From contig NVVL01000053.1 in NCBI GenBank assembly GCA_002402195.1, positions 1-35,563 of the forward strand: a stretch of 35,563 bases of DNA, given 5' to 3'. The notes beneath the pieces are model-generated. The model did no database searches and was not told the origin of the DNA. It saw only the letters and a list, made by a program, of their open reading frames with translations. Made by a program: the position numbers and the translations under genes. Every line of letters starts with the position of its first letter. Positions within the stretch are counted from its first letter, which is position 1. Below are positions 16,199 to 25,800 of the stretch, one piece after another. The stretch comes from Rickettsiales bacterium. GTDB taxonomy: Bacteria; Pseudomonadota; Alphaproteobacteria; Rickettsiales; Rickettsiaceae.

Positions 16199-17041
16199 TC
16201 ACGCAGTTTTATAAATCCGTATCAACTCGTTCAAAAAAGCATCAGCCCCGTGATACCAATCATATTTAGAATCAAGTTTCTGATAGGCGGCCAGCCCTTT
16301 TTCTTGCAAAATTTCTGGGAAATAATGCGCCCCAAATGCCCGGACTACGAAATTTGTTTGCTCGTCAAATATTCCGGTAACATCTATTTTATAGCCAAGA
16401 ATTTGGAGTCTTTGTTGCATAGATCGCACATCCTCGCTCACGTCACCAAAGCTAAGAAACACACCCATCTCTAAACCTTGTTCGTCCTTCGCTAGATTTT
16501 GTCTACTCTTCGCAATATCTTGCCTGCGCGTACCCAAATCTTGTTCGCGCTCTGCCAGATTTCGCCTACTCCGCGCGCCCATCCCGAAGCCATTCTTATA
16601 GAACAGCTCCCAGTCAAAAAATATACCCGGATCTATTTTTCTATCTGGCGCAATATCGGAATGACCAAGGAAATTAAAGCTCGGAATATCATATTTTTTC
16701 TGAAGAATTCCGCATAGCTCAAGGCAGGCCTTTATTTGCTCCGCGTCAAATGCTCTATTCCCCAGGTTGTCGAGCTCAATACCGATAGAAGTTTTGTTTA
16801 ATGACTCCTCCCCATTCCAAAAGCTCTTCCCTGCATGCCATGCAATATTCTCATCCGCGACCAGCTGGAATACCTCGCCACCTTCTTTAATTAAGTAATG
16901 TGCACTTACCTCTGCAGCAGGGTCCGTGAGGCGACTGAGCGCTCCGTCAAATTCCATCTCCGTAAAATGGATGATCACATATTTAATCGTATTTACTCTG
17001 GAAGAATAGCTCGGCGCGGGAAAATTATTGTTAATACGCAT
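16199..17041 (-). CDS. amiD: N-acetylmuramoyl-L-alanine amidase, AmiD/AmpD type
   Basis: A 280-aa zinc amidase that splits the lactyl ether-peptide bond of muropeptides. The Amidase_2 domain spans about residues 15-145. Zinc ligands are probably His25 (IIHFT), His127 and Asp137 (GHSDIAPDRKIDPG), with the ten-residue His-Asp spacing known from AmpD. Residues 197-275 form a peptidoglycan-binding-like domain (VSEDVRSMQQRLQILGY). Between them lie five tandem heptads (158-192). No signal peptide is present, so it may act in the cytosol on recycled anhydro-muropeptides like AmpD; a Rickettsia homologue (AmiD) is known. The ATG at 17041 faces lepB. The gene symbol is tentative. Confidence 0.9.
   Translation of the reverse strand: MRINNNFPAPSYSSRVNTIKYVIIHFTEMEFDGALSRLTDPAAEVSAHYLIKEGGEVFQLVADENIAWHAGKSFWNGEESLNKTSIGIELDNLGNRAFDAEQIKACLELCGILQKKYDIPSFNFLGHSDIAPDRKIDPGIFFDWELFYKNGFGMGARSRRNLAEREQDLGTRRQDIAKSRQNLAKDEQGLEMGVFLSFGDVSEDVRSMQQRLQILGYKIDVTGIFDEQTNFVVRAFGAHYFPEILQEKGLAAYQKLDSKYDWYHGADAFLNELIRIYKTA
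16466..16570. repeat. five 21-bp degenerate tandem repeats in the amidase gene
   Basis: These 105 bases encode five consecutive heptads (158-192 of the amidase): SRRNLAE, REQDLGT, RRQDIAK, SRQNLAK and DEQGLEM. Each has Arg/Gln-rich positions and a hydrophobic residue at position five, as for a short coiled coil or rigid helix. The DNA copies are diverged, so the array is old or selected at protein level. Confidence 0.8.
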
Positions 17042-17119
17042 AAAAAATATAGATTTAATTCAGTATAATGTTATTATAGACGCTACTCTTACTGGGAGCT
17101 ACTTTAATATAACAAGATA

Positions 17120-17938
17120 TTGGATAACATATTGACTATAGAAAAAACCGACAAACCACACGGAGCAGTAAAATCAGAAGTACTTTCATTGGTGCTTGTG
17201 ATAATCTTGGCACTAGCTGTCAGGACGTTCATATTTGAGCTATTCTATGTTCCAACAGGCTCTATGCGCGCTACCATCCTTGAGGGAGACTATATCTTCT
17301 CAACGAAATATAATTATGGCTATAGCATATATTCTATCCCATTTAACCCGGATTTGTTCGAAGGAAGAGCCATGGCCAGCCAGCCGGAATATGGGGATAT
17401 TGTGATCATGCGTCCGCCGCATAATATGGAGGAGCGCTACATCAAGCGACTCATAGGGCTGCCGGGAGATAAGATCGAAATTGTGAATGACCTCACCTAT
17501 ATCAACGACAAACCCGTCACCAGGCTGGAGGTTGGGCAATTTGTTAGTGAGGATGAAATCAAATATATCAAGTTCAGGGAAACTCTACCAAATGGTCTCA
17601 GCTTTTTTTCCTACAAACTAAAATACTCGACCAAGGAGCTCGGAGCGGATCAAAGAAATTACGGCCCGCATATTGTTGAAGCTGGGCATTATTTTTTCAT
17701 GGGGGATAACCGAGATAATTCAGGAGATAGCCGCTATCAGCTGGGCATGGTGCCGTTTAGAAATTTGATAGCTAAGGGACGTTTTATTTTCTTCTCAACA
17801 AAGGAGTCTCTTTGGGATTCAAAGGCCGGATTTGTGGAACAGATCACGCGAGTCTGGACGTGGCTCTCTTCAATCAGATTCAATAGAATATTTTATAAAC
17901 TATACGAACCAAAATCAGATAGCGGCAATGGAAAGTAA
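17120..17938 (+). CDS. lepB: signal peptidase I
   Basis: LepB removes signal peptides from secreted proteins on the outer face of the inner membrane. The 272-aa protein has an N-terminal membrane anchor (about residues 24-40, VLSLVLVIILALAVRTF) followed by FYVPTGSMRATILEGDY with catalytic Ser48, then YIKRLIGLPGDKIEI with general base Lys109, and FMGDNRDNSGDSRYQLGMVP near residue 195. The long insert between the last boxes is usual for alphaproteobacteria. Start codons in the region are TTG (17120, or 17132), and no ATG precedes the anchor; the choice is uncertain. It overlaps rnc by 11 bases and is part of lepB-rnc-era, an order shared with other Rickettsiales. Confidence 0.95.
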   Translation: MDNILTIEKTDKPHGAVKSEVLSLVLVIILALAVRTFIFELFYVPTGSMRATILEGDYIFSTKYNYGYSIYSIPFNPDLFEGRAMASQPEYGDIVIMRPPHNMEERYIKRLIGLPGDKIEIVNDLTYINDKPVTRLEVGQFVSEDEIKYIKFRETLPNGLSFFSYKLKYSTKELGADQRNYGPHIVEAGHYFFMGDNRDNSGDSRYQLGMVPFRNLIAKGRFIFFSTKESLWDSKAGFVEQITRVWTWLSSIRFNRIFYKLYEPKSDSGNGK

Positions 17939-18617
17939 TTTTTCTAAAGAGAGCATCAGCCCGCTTGAGGAAGCTATAGGCTATCAATTTAAAGATATCA
18001 TCCTTGCCGAGGAAGCTTTCAGCCACCCTTCCCTCAAGCAAGTCAAAGAATCAACGCTGAATTATGAACGGCTTGAACTGCTTGGTGACTCGATTTTAGG
18101 ATTTTTGGTGACAGAGCTGATTTTCAAACGATTTACAAGCGAAGAAGGCATTTTGGCTAAAATCAAAGCGCATGTGGTTGGGGCTGAAATTTTGGTTAAA
18201 ATCTCAGAATCTTTGGGGCTTGCAGATTATATCATCATGACAAATGGCGAAGAAAAATCTGGAGGCAGGTTAAATCCTAATAATCTGGAAAATACCCTTG
18301 AGGCTTTGATCGGGGCAATATATCTGGACAGCAACATAGATAGTGTCCGCGCAATAGTGGCAAATTTATGGGCACCTTACATAGAAAATGTGGATTTCAG
18401 CGCCTCCGACCCGAAAACATTTCTGCAAGAATTAGTGCAAAGAAACGGGGAAGATTTACCAAAATATACCGTAATAGGCAGGGAAGGCTCCGACCATTCT
18501 CCGCTCTTTACAGTGGAAGTAAAAACAGAGGAGCATACAGAAACAGGCGATGGAAAATCAATCAAAGAAGCACAGAAAAACGCAGCACGGATGTTGCTGG
18601 GCAAAATCAATAACTAG
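17928..18617 (+). CDS. rnc: ribonuclease III
   Basis: RNase III cuts double-stranded RNA, including rRNA precursors. I start it at ATG 17928 (229 aa), since the longer open frame to 17832 runs inside lepB and its added residues are not family-like. The signature ERLELLGDS is at residues 47-55, with the catalytic acidic residues of that block; [13 protein letters not shown] near 121 completes the active site. The C-terminal double-stranded RNA-binding domain begins near 161 ([11 protein letters not shown]) and includes the [18 protein letters not shown] end. It is the middle gene of lepB-rnc-era; the 11-base overlap with lepB suggests coupling. Confidence 0.96.
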   Translation: MESNFSKESISPLEEAIGYQFKDIILAEEAFSHPSLKQVKESTLNYERLELLGDSILGFLVTELIFKRFTSEEGILAKIKAHVVGAEILVKISESLGLADYIIMTNGEEKSGGRLNPNNLENTLEALIGAIYLDSNIDSVRAIVANLWAPYIENVDFSASDPKTFLQELVQRNGEDLPKYTVIGREGSDHSPLFTVEVKTEEHTETGDGKSIKEAQKNAARMLLGKINN

Positions 18618-18646
18618 ATAATATTCATAAATTAGATAATATCCAT

Positions 18647-19546
18647 ATGCAAAAACAAAAAGCACTCTCAATATGTATCGTAGGCAAGCCAAATGCTGGC
18701 AAATCTACTCTCCTTAATCGTATCATTGGAACCAAGCTTTCAATCGTGACTCCAAAGGTGCAGACAACCCGTTCAATCATCACGGGCGTTGTTACTTTGG
18801 GCGATACGCAGCTTGTATTATTCGACACTCCAGGGATCTTTGAGCCAAAAAAGAAGCTAGAAAAAGCAATGGTGCGCTGCGCATGGTCAAGCTTTAGCAG
18901 CGCGGATATTGTGGTATTGATCATCGATAGCTCTTCAAAGTTAGATGAGATGAGCGAGACCATAGTCAAAAGAATCTCCTCATTAAATCAGAAGATTGTG
19001 TTTCTGATGAATAAAATTGATTTAAGGTCTAAATATTTTCTGGATAATATTAAATTTCTAGAAGAATCAGTACCAAAAGCGCGAATTTTCAACATCTCAG
19101 CAACAAAAGGCAATGGGGTTGATGGGTTTTTGAATTATTTAAAAGAACAAGCTACAGAGTCTGGCTGGTCATATGGCAAGGATGACATAACAAATCTCCC
19201 TTCCCGTTTTCTGGGATGTGAGATCACTAGAGAGCAGTTATTTTTGCAGCTACAACAAGAGCTTCCCTATAATTTAACAGTAGAATGCGAAAGCTGGACG
19301 GAACAAAAAGACGGGTCGGTTAAGGTGAGACAGGTGATTATCGTCGCCAGGGATTCGCATAAAAACATGGTCATCGGCAAACATGGCTCCCGTATAAAAG
19401 AGGTAGGCAGCAAAGCTCGGGTTAATATAGAAAAATTGCTAGGACAAAAAATCCATTTATTTTTATTTGTAAAAGTCCGGAAAGATTGGGAGAATAATCC
19501 AGAATTCTACCAGGCAATGGGGCTGAAATACCTGAAAGATGAATGA
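18647..19546 (+). CDS. era: GTPase Era
   Basis: Era is an essential GTPase that binds the 3' end of 16S rRNA and helps mature the 30S subunit. The 299-aa product shows [12 protein letters not shown] (G1, residues about 12-23), the TRSII effector region, [16 protein letters not shown] (G3), and FLMNKIDL (G4) near 120, followed by the KH domain with [20 protein letters not shown] near 230 and the usual end [18 protein letters not shown]. The start codon ATG at 18647 lies 29 bases after rnc. Just upstream is a short repeat (TTAGATAATAT twice at about 18613 and 18632). It converges with nadK 55 bases downstream. Confidence 0.97.
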   Translation: MQKQKALSICIVGKPNAGKSTLLNRIIGTKLSIVTPKVQTTRSIITGVVTLGDTQLVLFDTPGIFEPKKKLEKAMVRCAWSSFSSADIVVLIIDSSSKLDEMSETIVKRISSLNQKIVFLMNKIDLRSKYFLDNIKFLEESVPKARIFNISATKGNGVDGFLNYLKEQATESGWSYGKDDITNLPSRFLGCEITREQLFLQLQQELPYNLTVECESWTEQKDGSVKVRQVIIVARDSHKNMVIGKHGSRIKEVGSKARVNIEKLLGQKIHLFLFVKVRKDWENNPEFYQAMGLKYLKDE

Positions 19547-19601
19547 TTGATATTAGATGAATGAATAATATTACCTTGCGCGACTCCTGCCTGACATGCC
19601 T

Positions 19602-20381
19602 CTAATACGTAAATTGCTCTTTGATAACCCTGTCCTCGAACGTGTGATGCCCATCGCATAGGATACGAATCGCTTTTTCCTCGGTGGATTTGATCGTGAC
19701 TGACTGAATATTTTGGAACTCATGGAAATCCGCAACAGCATTTACTGGCCTTTTCTTTGGCTCTAATATTTCAAACCGAACAACCGAGTCAATTGGCAGA
19801 AGCGCGCCGCTCCACCTGCGAGGGCGGAATGGGCATATGGGGGTCAGGCATAATATCTTTGCAGCAAGCGGAACTATCCGCCCGCCAGCGGATAAATTAT
19901 AGGCACTGCTCCCAGCAGGAGTCGAAACAAGAGCCCCATCAGCAGAGAGCTCCATGCGCGGAACTCCGTCAACTTCAATTTTAAACTTTGCTACCTGATT
20001 GGATTTTCTAAATATTGAAACTTCGTTAATTGCTAGAGCTTTTGACTCACTGCCATCCTCGCCAATCGTATGCATTTCTAGGGGATATAGCTTGGTAATT
20101 TTGGAATTATGTATGTTACCCAGGAAATTTTCTGTATGAAGATCGTTCATTAAAAAACCTATACTACCAGCATTGACACCGTAAAAAGGAATATCCAAAT
20201 GCATGTATTTATGCAAAGCATGCAGCATGCTCCCGTCTCCGCCTATGACAATGATCAGATCTGCCTCTTGCGGGGAGGTCCTATTGAACATTTTTTCCAA
20301 ACTGCGTGCAATCTTGACAAGATCTTGTGAATCATTGTGAAGAATTGCGATATTTTCGACTTTAAGCTTCGATTCTTTCAT
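19602..20381 (-). CDS. nadK: NAD kinase
   Basis: NadK phosphorylates NAD to NADP in the cytosol, using ATP or polyphosphate. The 259-aa protein has IVIGGDGSMLHAL (the GGDGS catalytic loop, near residue 47), YGVNAGSIGFLMND near residue 68, and the substrate-binding block ADGALVSTPAGSSAYNLSAGG near residue 147. The PFRPRRWSGALLP segment that follows is the alphaproteobacterial variant of the family. The ATG at 20381 faces RNase J across 114 bases. Together with the PncC-like protein it gives this genome two pyridine-nucleotide steps in the window. Confidence 0.95.
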   Translation of the reverse strand: MKESKLKVENIAILHNDSQDLVKIARSLEKMFNRTSPQEADLIIVIGGDGSMLHALHKYMHLDIPFYGVNAGSIGFLMNDLHTENFLGNIHNSKITKLYPLEMHTIGEDGSESKALAINEVSIFRKSNQVAKFKIEVDGVPRMELSADGALVSTPAGSSAYNLSAGGRIVPLAAKILCLTPICPFRPRRWSGALLPIDSVVRFEILEPKKRPVNAVADFHEFQNIQSVTIKSTEEKAIRILCDGHHTFEDRVIKEQFTY

Positions 20382-20430
20382 AAAAATGGTGCCTTATATA
20401 GAATTTCAAAAGAGCAACCTAACTAAAACA

Positions 20431-20459
20431 TAGACTAAACTATAATAATAGGCTATAAT
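20431..20459 (+). promoter_or_regulatory. candidate promoter of the RNase J gene
   Basis: TAGACT (20431-20436) and TATAAT (20454-20459) are separated by 17 bases, a good sigma-70-like pair with four of six matches at -35 and six of six at -10. The implied start would leave a leader of about 30 bases before the ATG at 20496. A second TATAAT-like box lies about 13 bases upstream. No Shine-Dalgarno is seen before the ATG. Confidence 0.45.
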
Positions 20460-20495
20460 CGCCCTTTAGAATTATTAATTATACAGAAAAAATAA

Positions 20496-22172
20496 ATGTC
20501 ATTCAACTTGAAAACTAACAAAGATAAACTATTATTTGTGCCACTTGGTGGTTCGAATGAAATTGGAATTAATGTCAATCTATACCATTATAAAGGAAAA
20601 TGGATAATGGTTGATTGCGGGAGCGGCTTCGCAGATGAGCACTTACCTGGTGTGGATATGGTCGTTGCAGATCTAAGCTTTATAGAAGCGCATAAAAAAG
20701 ACCTGCTAGGTTTGATCGTGACACATGCTCATGAAGATCATCTGGGTGCAATTCAGTATTTATGGAATGAATTAGAATGTCCTATTTATACCACAAAATT
20801 CACTAAGACTTTCCTGAAAGCCAAGCTATCTGAGTATTCTTTTCCAGATTCTATGAAAATCCATGAAGTTGACCCGAAGAAAAAATTTAATCTTGGTGAT
20901 TTCTCGATAGAAATGATAGGTCTCACTCACTCAGCGCCAGAAATGCAGGCTTTGATGATTCGCACAGATGCTGGAAATATCCTGCATACAGGTGACTGGA
21001 AATTTGATCCAAAACCAATAATCGGTGAGCCTTCTGACGAAAAAGCACTAAAAGCTTGCGGAGATGAAGGAGTTCTGGCTCTGGTTTGCGACTCAACAAA
21101 CGTGTTTAACAAAGGAACCTCTGGCTCAGAGGGTGATGTTCGTGAGAGTTTGGTTAAAATCATCTCCGAATGTCCAAAAATGGTGGTGGTGACTACGTTT
21201 GCCTCTAATCTTGCACGTCTTGACACAATAATTCATGCAGGGCAAAAAGCTGGCAGAAAAGTCGTGCTCACAGGGCGTAGCCTGCACAGAATGCTGACAG
21301 CTGCTCAAGAGAGTGGGTATCTTAACAACATAGCACCGCTTGTTGATGAAAGATCGATTGGTTCTCATAAAAGAGAAGAGTTGCTGATTGTTGCAACTGG
21401 CTGCCAGGGCGAGGAAATGGCGGCGACTTCCAAGATAGCGACTGGAATACATAATTCGATTACGCTTGCTCCGAAAGACACGGTGATTTTCTCATCAAAG
21501 ATTATTCCAGGGAATGAGAAGAAGATTTTCAAGCTCTTTAATATCTTTGTAAAAAAAGGAATTGAGGTGATCACTGAAAAAGATCATTTCGTTCATGTTT
21601 CTGGGCACCCAGCCATTGATGAGCTTAAAAAAATGTATAAGCTTGTTCGTCCTGAGATATGCATTCCTGTGCATGGCGAGCCGGTTCATATTCATGAGCA
21701 TGCCAGGCTTGCCCGCTCAGAAGGAATCAAACATGCGATAGAAGTTGAGAATGGTAGCGTTGTGTTGCTGGATAAAAAATCCCCGAAAATCGTGGATAAA
21801 GTTGAGAACGGATATCTAGCAGTGGATGGAAATTACTTGCTACCAGATAATTCTCATATCTTTAAAATGCGCCGAAGAATGCGTGACTCTGGCATCGTGG
21901 TAGTCTCTGTTGTGCTAGATGAAAATCAAAGAGTGGCTTTGCCTCCTATGCTCTCACTCCCAGGTTTGCTTGACCATATCGAAGATGCGGAGCTTATCTC
22001 CATCTTGAAAGATGAGATTATCAAAGGGCTAAAAGATCAGCGCAAGAAGAATAGAGGCGTATTACTTGTTGACCAAATTGAGTCTTGTATTAAAACATCA
22101 CTCAGACGGGCCATCAAACATGAGGTTAAAAAATCTCCTATCATCATAGTGAATCTTGAAGAGATTGATTAA
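20496..22172 (+). CDS. rnj: ribonuclease J family metallo-beta-lactamase
   Basis: RNase J has both endonuclease and 5' exonuclease activity on RNA. This 558-aa protein has the metallo-beta-lactamase motif THAHEDHLGA with His77, His79, Asp81 and His82 as metal ligands, HSAPEM and HTGDWKFDP further on, the beta-CASP block with CDSTNVFNKGTSGSE near 195 and VSGHPA and PVHGEP near 370 and 390, and the C-terminal RNase J domain. The sequence MIRTDAGNILHTGDWKFD is typical. Alphaproteobacteria, Rickettsiales included, commonly carry this enzyme. It is followed by the palindromic region at 22236, which may act as its terminator. Confidence 0.93.
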   Translation: MSFNLKTNKDKLLFVPLGGSNEIGINVNLYHYKGKWIMVDCGSGFADEHLPGVDMVVADLSFIEAHKKDLLGLIVTHAHEDHLGAIQYLWNELECPIYTTKFTKTFLKAKLSEYSFPDSMKIHEVDPKKKFNLGDFSIEMIGLTHSAPEMQALMIRTDAGNILHTGDWKFDPKPIIGEPSDEKALKACGDEGVLALVCDSTNVFNKGTSGSEGDVRESLVKIISECPKMVVVTTFASNLARLDTIIHAGQKAGRKVVLTGRSLHRMLTAAQESGYLNNIAPLVDERSIGSHKREELLIVATGCQGEEMAATSKIATGIHNSITLAPKDTVIFSSKIIPGNEKKIFKLFNIFVKKGIEVITEKDHFVHVSGHPAIDELKKMYKLVRPEICIPVHGEPVHIHEHARLARSEGIKHAIEVENGSVVLLDKKSPKIVDKVENGYLAVDGNYLLPDNSHIFKMRRRMRDSGIVVVSVVLDENQRVALPPMLSLPGLLDHIEDAELISILKDEIIKGLKDQRKKNRGVLLVDQIESCIKTSLRRAIKHEVKKSPIIIVNLEEID

Positions 22173-22390
22173 TAGCCAAGCGTTGCGTTGTTAGATTTCG
22201 CGACTTAATTAGTTAGTAATCTGAAAAGCTTTGCTGGCCGGCCTAGAATATTCCGTATTTTAGGCCGGCCGGATGTAACTTCCAAAACGCCCAATTATTT
22301 TAGGCTCGCCAGCAAAGAACTGGCACCCACTATCTTAACAGTTTAGGCAGGGCAATAAGGATAAAATCTTCCTAAAATTAAATTACACCT
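22173..22390. other. intergenic relic region with nested inverted repeats
   Basis: No gene is visible here. A 35-bp near-perfect palindrome lies at 22236-22270. It is embedded in a wider inverted repeat, CTTTGCTGGC at 22229-22238 with GCCAGCAAAG at 22308-22317. The layout resembles the remains of a small mobile or palindromic element. Confidence 0.55.
22236..22270. repeat. 35-bp palindrome, GGCCGGCC-tipped, downstream of RNase J
   Basis: Arms GGCCGGCCTA (22236-22245) and TAGGCCGGCC (22261-22270) are perfect complements, and the middle AATA/TATT pair extends the stem with one mismatch on each side. Bases 22242-22264 are the reverse complement of 10740-10762 at the end of addA. The GC-rich stem could stop transcription of RNase J, but there is no T-tract after it. 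Confidence 0.8.
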
Positions 22391-22558
22391 ATGACCTGTC
22401 AAGATGTCTATAAAGAAGAAGGCAAAGAGGAAGGCAGAGTAGAAGGCAGAGTAGAGGGGGCTGAACACAAAAGTCTTCAGATTGTAACAAATATACTGCA
22501 GCAACAATTCGATCTGAAACAGATTGTCTCTATCACTGGCTTCCTACTAGCGAGGTAG
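22391..22558 (+). pseudogene. C-terminal remnant of an Rpn-type (PD-(D/E)XK) nuclease/transposase
   Basis: This 55-codon frame encodes YKEEGKEEGRVEGRVEGAEH followed by LQIVTNILQQQFDLKQIVSITGF. The Glu-Gly-Lys/Arg repeats and the closing helix (locus 'LLQ...DLKQI...TG') are what one sees at the end of Rpn family recombination-promoting nucleases, also called transposase_31. The nuclease domain that should precede it is gone: an in-frame TAA lies at 22379-22381, nine bases before the ATG. It is most likely a decayed tail of such a gene. The family is inferred from pattern and not verified by search. Confidence 0.6.
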
Positions 22559-22860
22559 CTCGGCTCCAGAGCAGTGTTCATAGTGCTAGTAGTATTTATA
22601 GCTGAATTTGTTGTCTTGTAGCGCAGCTGTAGCACTGTTTGGCGCTGGAGCTATGGAACAAAAATTCTAGTGCTACAACTGTACTAGCGTATTAACTTGT
22701 TTGTGCCTATAGGAAGCGTTGCTTTTTTTCTCTGTTTTTGATCCTGAATGTTGATGGCTTGTCATCTGGGTAGCTGCGTTAACTACTTGATAAGCCTGCT
22801 TTATCCGGCCTTGCTGTTTTTGAGGTGTTGCAAGTCAGAATTTTACCCAGACGTCACCCT
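22559..22860. other. 302-bp non-coding relic region with inverted repeats
   Basis: A 13-bp inverted repeat with one mismatch is seen: CAGCTGTAGCACT (22624-22636) and AGTGCTACAACTG (22669-22681). A shorter pair, GCTCCAG near 22563 and CTGGAGC near 22645, flanks it. No coding frame is convincing. The stretch probably continues the relic begun at 22173 and ends at the stop of the autotransporter gene. Confidence 0.45.
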
Positions 22861-25800
22861 CTAAAAATTAACCCTAAGCTTCAGCCCACCAACATGGTTG
22901 ATATATTTTTTGGAGAGTTTGGCCTCGTAATTGATGCCATATTCAAATTTTCCAGACTCTGATTGGGCGTTGATTTCGCCGCCTATGTGGTAGAAAAGCT
23001 TGTTGGTTCTTGGCAGGCAGGCGGGGATTGGGGCTTTGGCACCGGCTAGTTTTGCGTTGATTAGGGAGCGCTTTGTTTTGAAGTTATAACTAACATGGGC
23101 GTGGAGTTCTGGGGTTACGGCGATGTTTTTTATCCTCTTTTGAAAGGCAATTTGGCCGCCGAATATTGCCTCCAATACATATGTGCTATCTGTAGTTACT
23201 GATAAATTCTGCTTCCCAGCGCCTGTTTCTGTATATTTTGTAGCGCCCGCCCAGGAATATCCTAAGCCAGCAAGAGGCGTCAAAATGATGTTTTTACTAA
23301 TATTCTTGTTGTAACCAACGGTGAATTGTCCGTTATGCGTTCTGACTTTATATTTACTCGTTGCTATAGCTTTTTTGCCACCGAGTAAAATGCGTTGCTC
23401 CTTTCCGGTGATGTTGTTTGTTCCGCCAGAAATCATGCCGTCAATAAACCATTCATTGCTTAAATCTTTATGGGCATATAGCGAGAAAATAAGAGAATTT
23501 ACTTTAATTTTATCGTCTATTTTATTATTACTAAATTTACTATTAGTTTGCACTCCGCTCACCGCAAGCCCAATGATGATATCTTGGCGCAAAGCAGTGT
23601 CTGCGCCAAGGGTTATGCCATGCATCCGGGAGTGGTATTTGGGAGAATGTTCGCGCTGGCCTTGACGGCCTTTGCCATAAAAGCCGTTCATCCATACACC
23701 ATATTTATCAGCTGAATTAACCATAGATATACCAGAATCATCTCCCGAATCACCCGACGACACACCTGCCCTGGCAAATTTATTTTCCATCGTTAAAGCT
23801 GTTAGTCTCTCGCCTAATTTATTTGAGATTTGAGTCGCAATATTATCCGCAAGCTCGCCGAAGTTAGCGGTTGCTTGTATTCTTTTCACAGCCTCCAAGA
23901 TTTCTGCCTCAGAAAGCCTTCCTATATTGCTAAGAATAGAGGCAGTTGCATCTTCGCTGTCGGATAAATCAGCATTTGAAATGAAGGTGGCTACCTTTAC
24001 ATCCTCTATATCACCGCCAGCCTTTGCAACTATTACGGGTAGTTGCTCCGGCTCATTGGCTGAGGTTAAAATATATGTGCTTGGCTCGTATCTCCACGTG
24101 ATTAGAGAATTATTTTCCGCAGATGTGAAGGTTATATTATTTGCCGGAATTACGGTTCCACCATTCTGGGTTGTGAATAATTTATATTCATATTCGCTAG
24201 CAGAAGGTAGAGGTGAGTCCGCATTCAGGATGATTTCCACCGGATTTGCACCAGAAAAATCGAATGAACTTCCCGCCCCGTCGACGATAATATGCCCCCC
24301 CTGATTGCCTCCAGGATCCGCAATGAATGTGGTGCTTATGGTAGTTTTTCCGGTCAGAACACTCTTTCCGGAAACGAGGAGAGATTTACTGCCAAGATCA
24401 AGGGAGTTATTATGCATGTTCAAACTATTCTGGCCGGTTGTAATTTTAGTGTCATTAAGCAGTTTAATATTGCTAGCATTAAAGGACATGGTCTCTGAAA
24501 AAATATTACCCATAAGTTCAATATTTGAATCAGCGCTATTAAAGTTAATTTCCTTCAACCACTTCCCGCCAGAGCCAATATCCTGGCTGATTGTGGCATT
24601 TCCAAGAAATTCTAATCTTCCTTCCTTGTCCACAAGTGGCGATATTTTTGTGTCTAATATTACGTTATCACCAAGCTTAATTTTTGCATCCGCTTCAATG
24701 CCGAGCCCAGCAAATCTCACGGTTCCGTTCAGTGTTGGCTCAGGCAAATTAACCTCAGCGCCGGAGCCAATTACCAGCTCCTTATTACTAGAAAAATCCG
24801 CCGCAAAATTAAGAGTCGGAGCAGTGGCAGAAGCAGAACTAGGCAAAATCACTCCACCTCCAGATGCTCCATTAAATGCAACTGTAGGGGTGCCAAGAAT
24901 AGTGACATCACCATTTGTATTATTGTTAAAAATTGGCTCGGAATTGCCTTGCACAATCACAGAACTTGCAAGATTATTGAAGACCGGTTTTGAGCTAAGA
25001 TCTACAGTAATGTTGCCACCAGTGCTTGAAACCGTTTCCTTGAACTCCGGCTCCGAATTATCCGTAATAGTGATGTCCGCATCAGCACTGATGGCTTTAT
25101 GGAACACAGGTTTTGCATCTGCTGTGATATTCAGAATCCCGGTTGCGGTGACAGAGTCTTGAAAATCAGGCACCGCATTATCTGCAATACTGAGATCTTT
25201 GCTGCTAACAGCTTTATGGAACACAGGCTTTGCATCTGCTGTGATATTCAGAATCCTGGTTGCGGTGACAGAGTCTTGAAAATCAGGCACCGCATTATCT
25301 GCGATACTGAGATCTTTGCTGCTGACGGCTTTATGGAACACAGGCTGTGCATCTGCTGTGATATTCAGAATCCCGGTTGCGGTGACAGAGTCTTGAAAAT
25401 CAGGCACCGCATTATCTGCGATACTGAGATCCTTGCTGCTAACAGCTTTGTGGAACACAGGCTTTGCATCTACTGTGATATTCAGAATCCCGGTTGTGGT
25501 GACAGAGTCTTGAAAATCAGGCACCGCATTATCTGCAATACTGAGATCTTTGCTGCTAACAGCTTTGTGGAACACAGGCTTTGCATCTGCTGTGATATTC
25601 AGAGTCTCGCTGACAGTGACATCATCCTGAAAATCAGGTGTGGCGTTATCTGTTATACTGAGATCTTTGCCAGTACTAACCCCCTTGATAAAATTTGCTG
25701 CGCTAGCTCCTTTTATCTTTAGGTTGTTAGATATTATTATACCATTTGTGAAGTTCCCCAACGTGCCATCAAGCAAGGCATTGCTTGCAAATATAGGAGC

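Noticed and set aside
17832..17927. Longer N-terminus for RNase III
   Set aside because: The added 32 residues lie in an alternative frame of lepB and do not look like RNase III; the ATG at 17928 gives the usual length.
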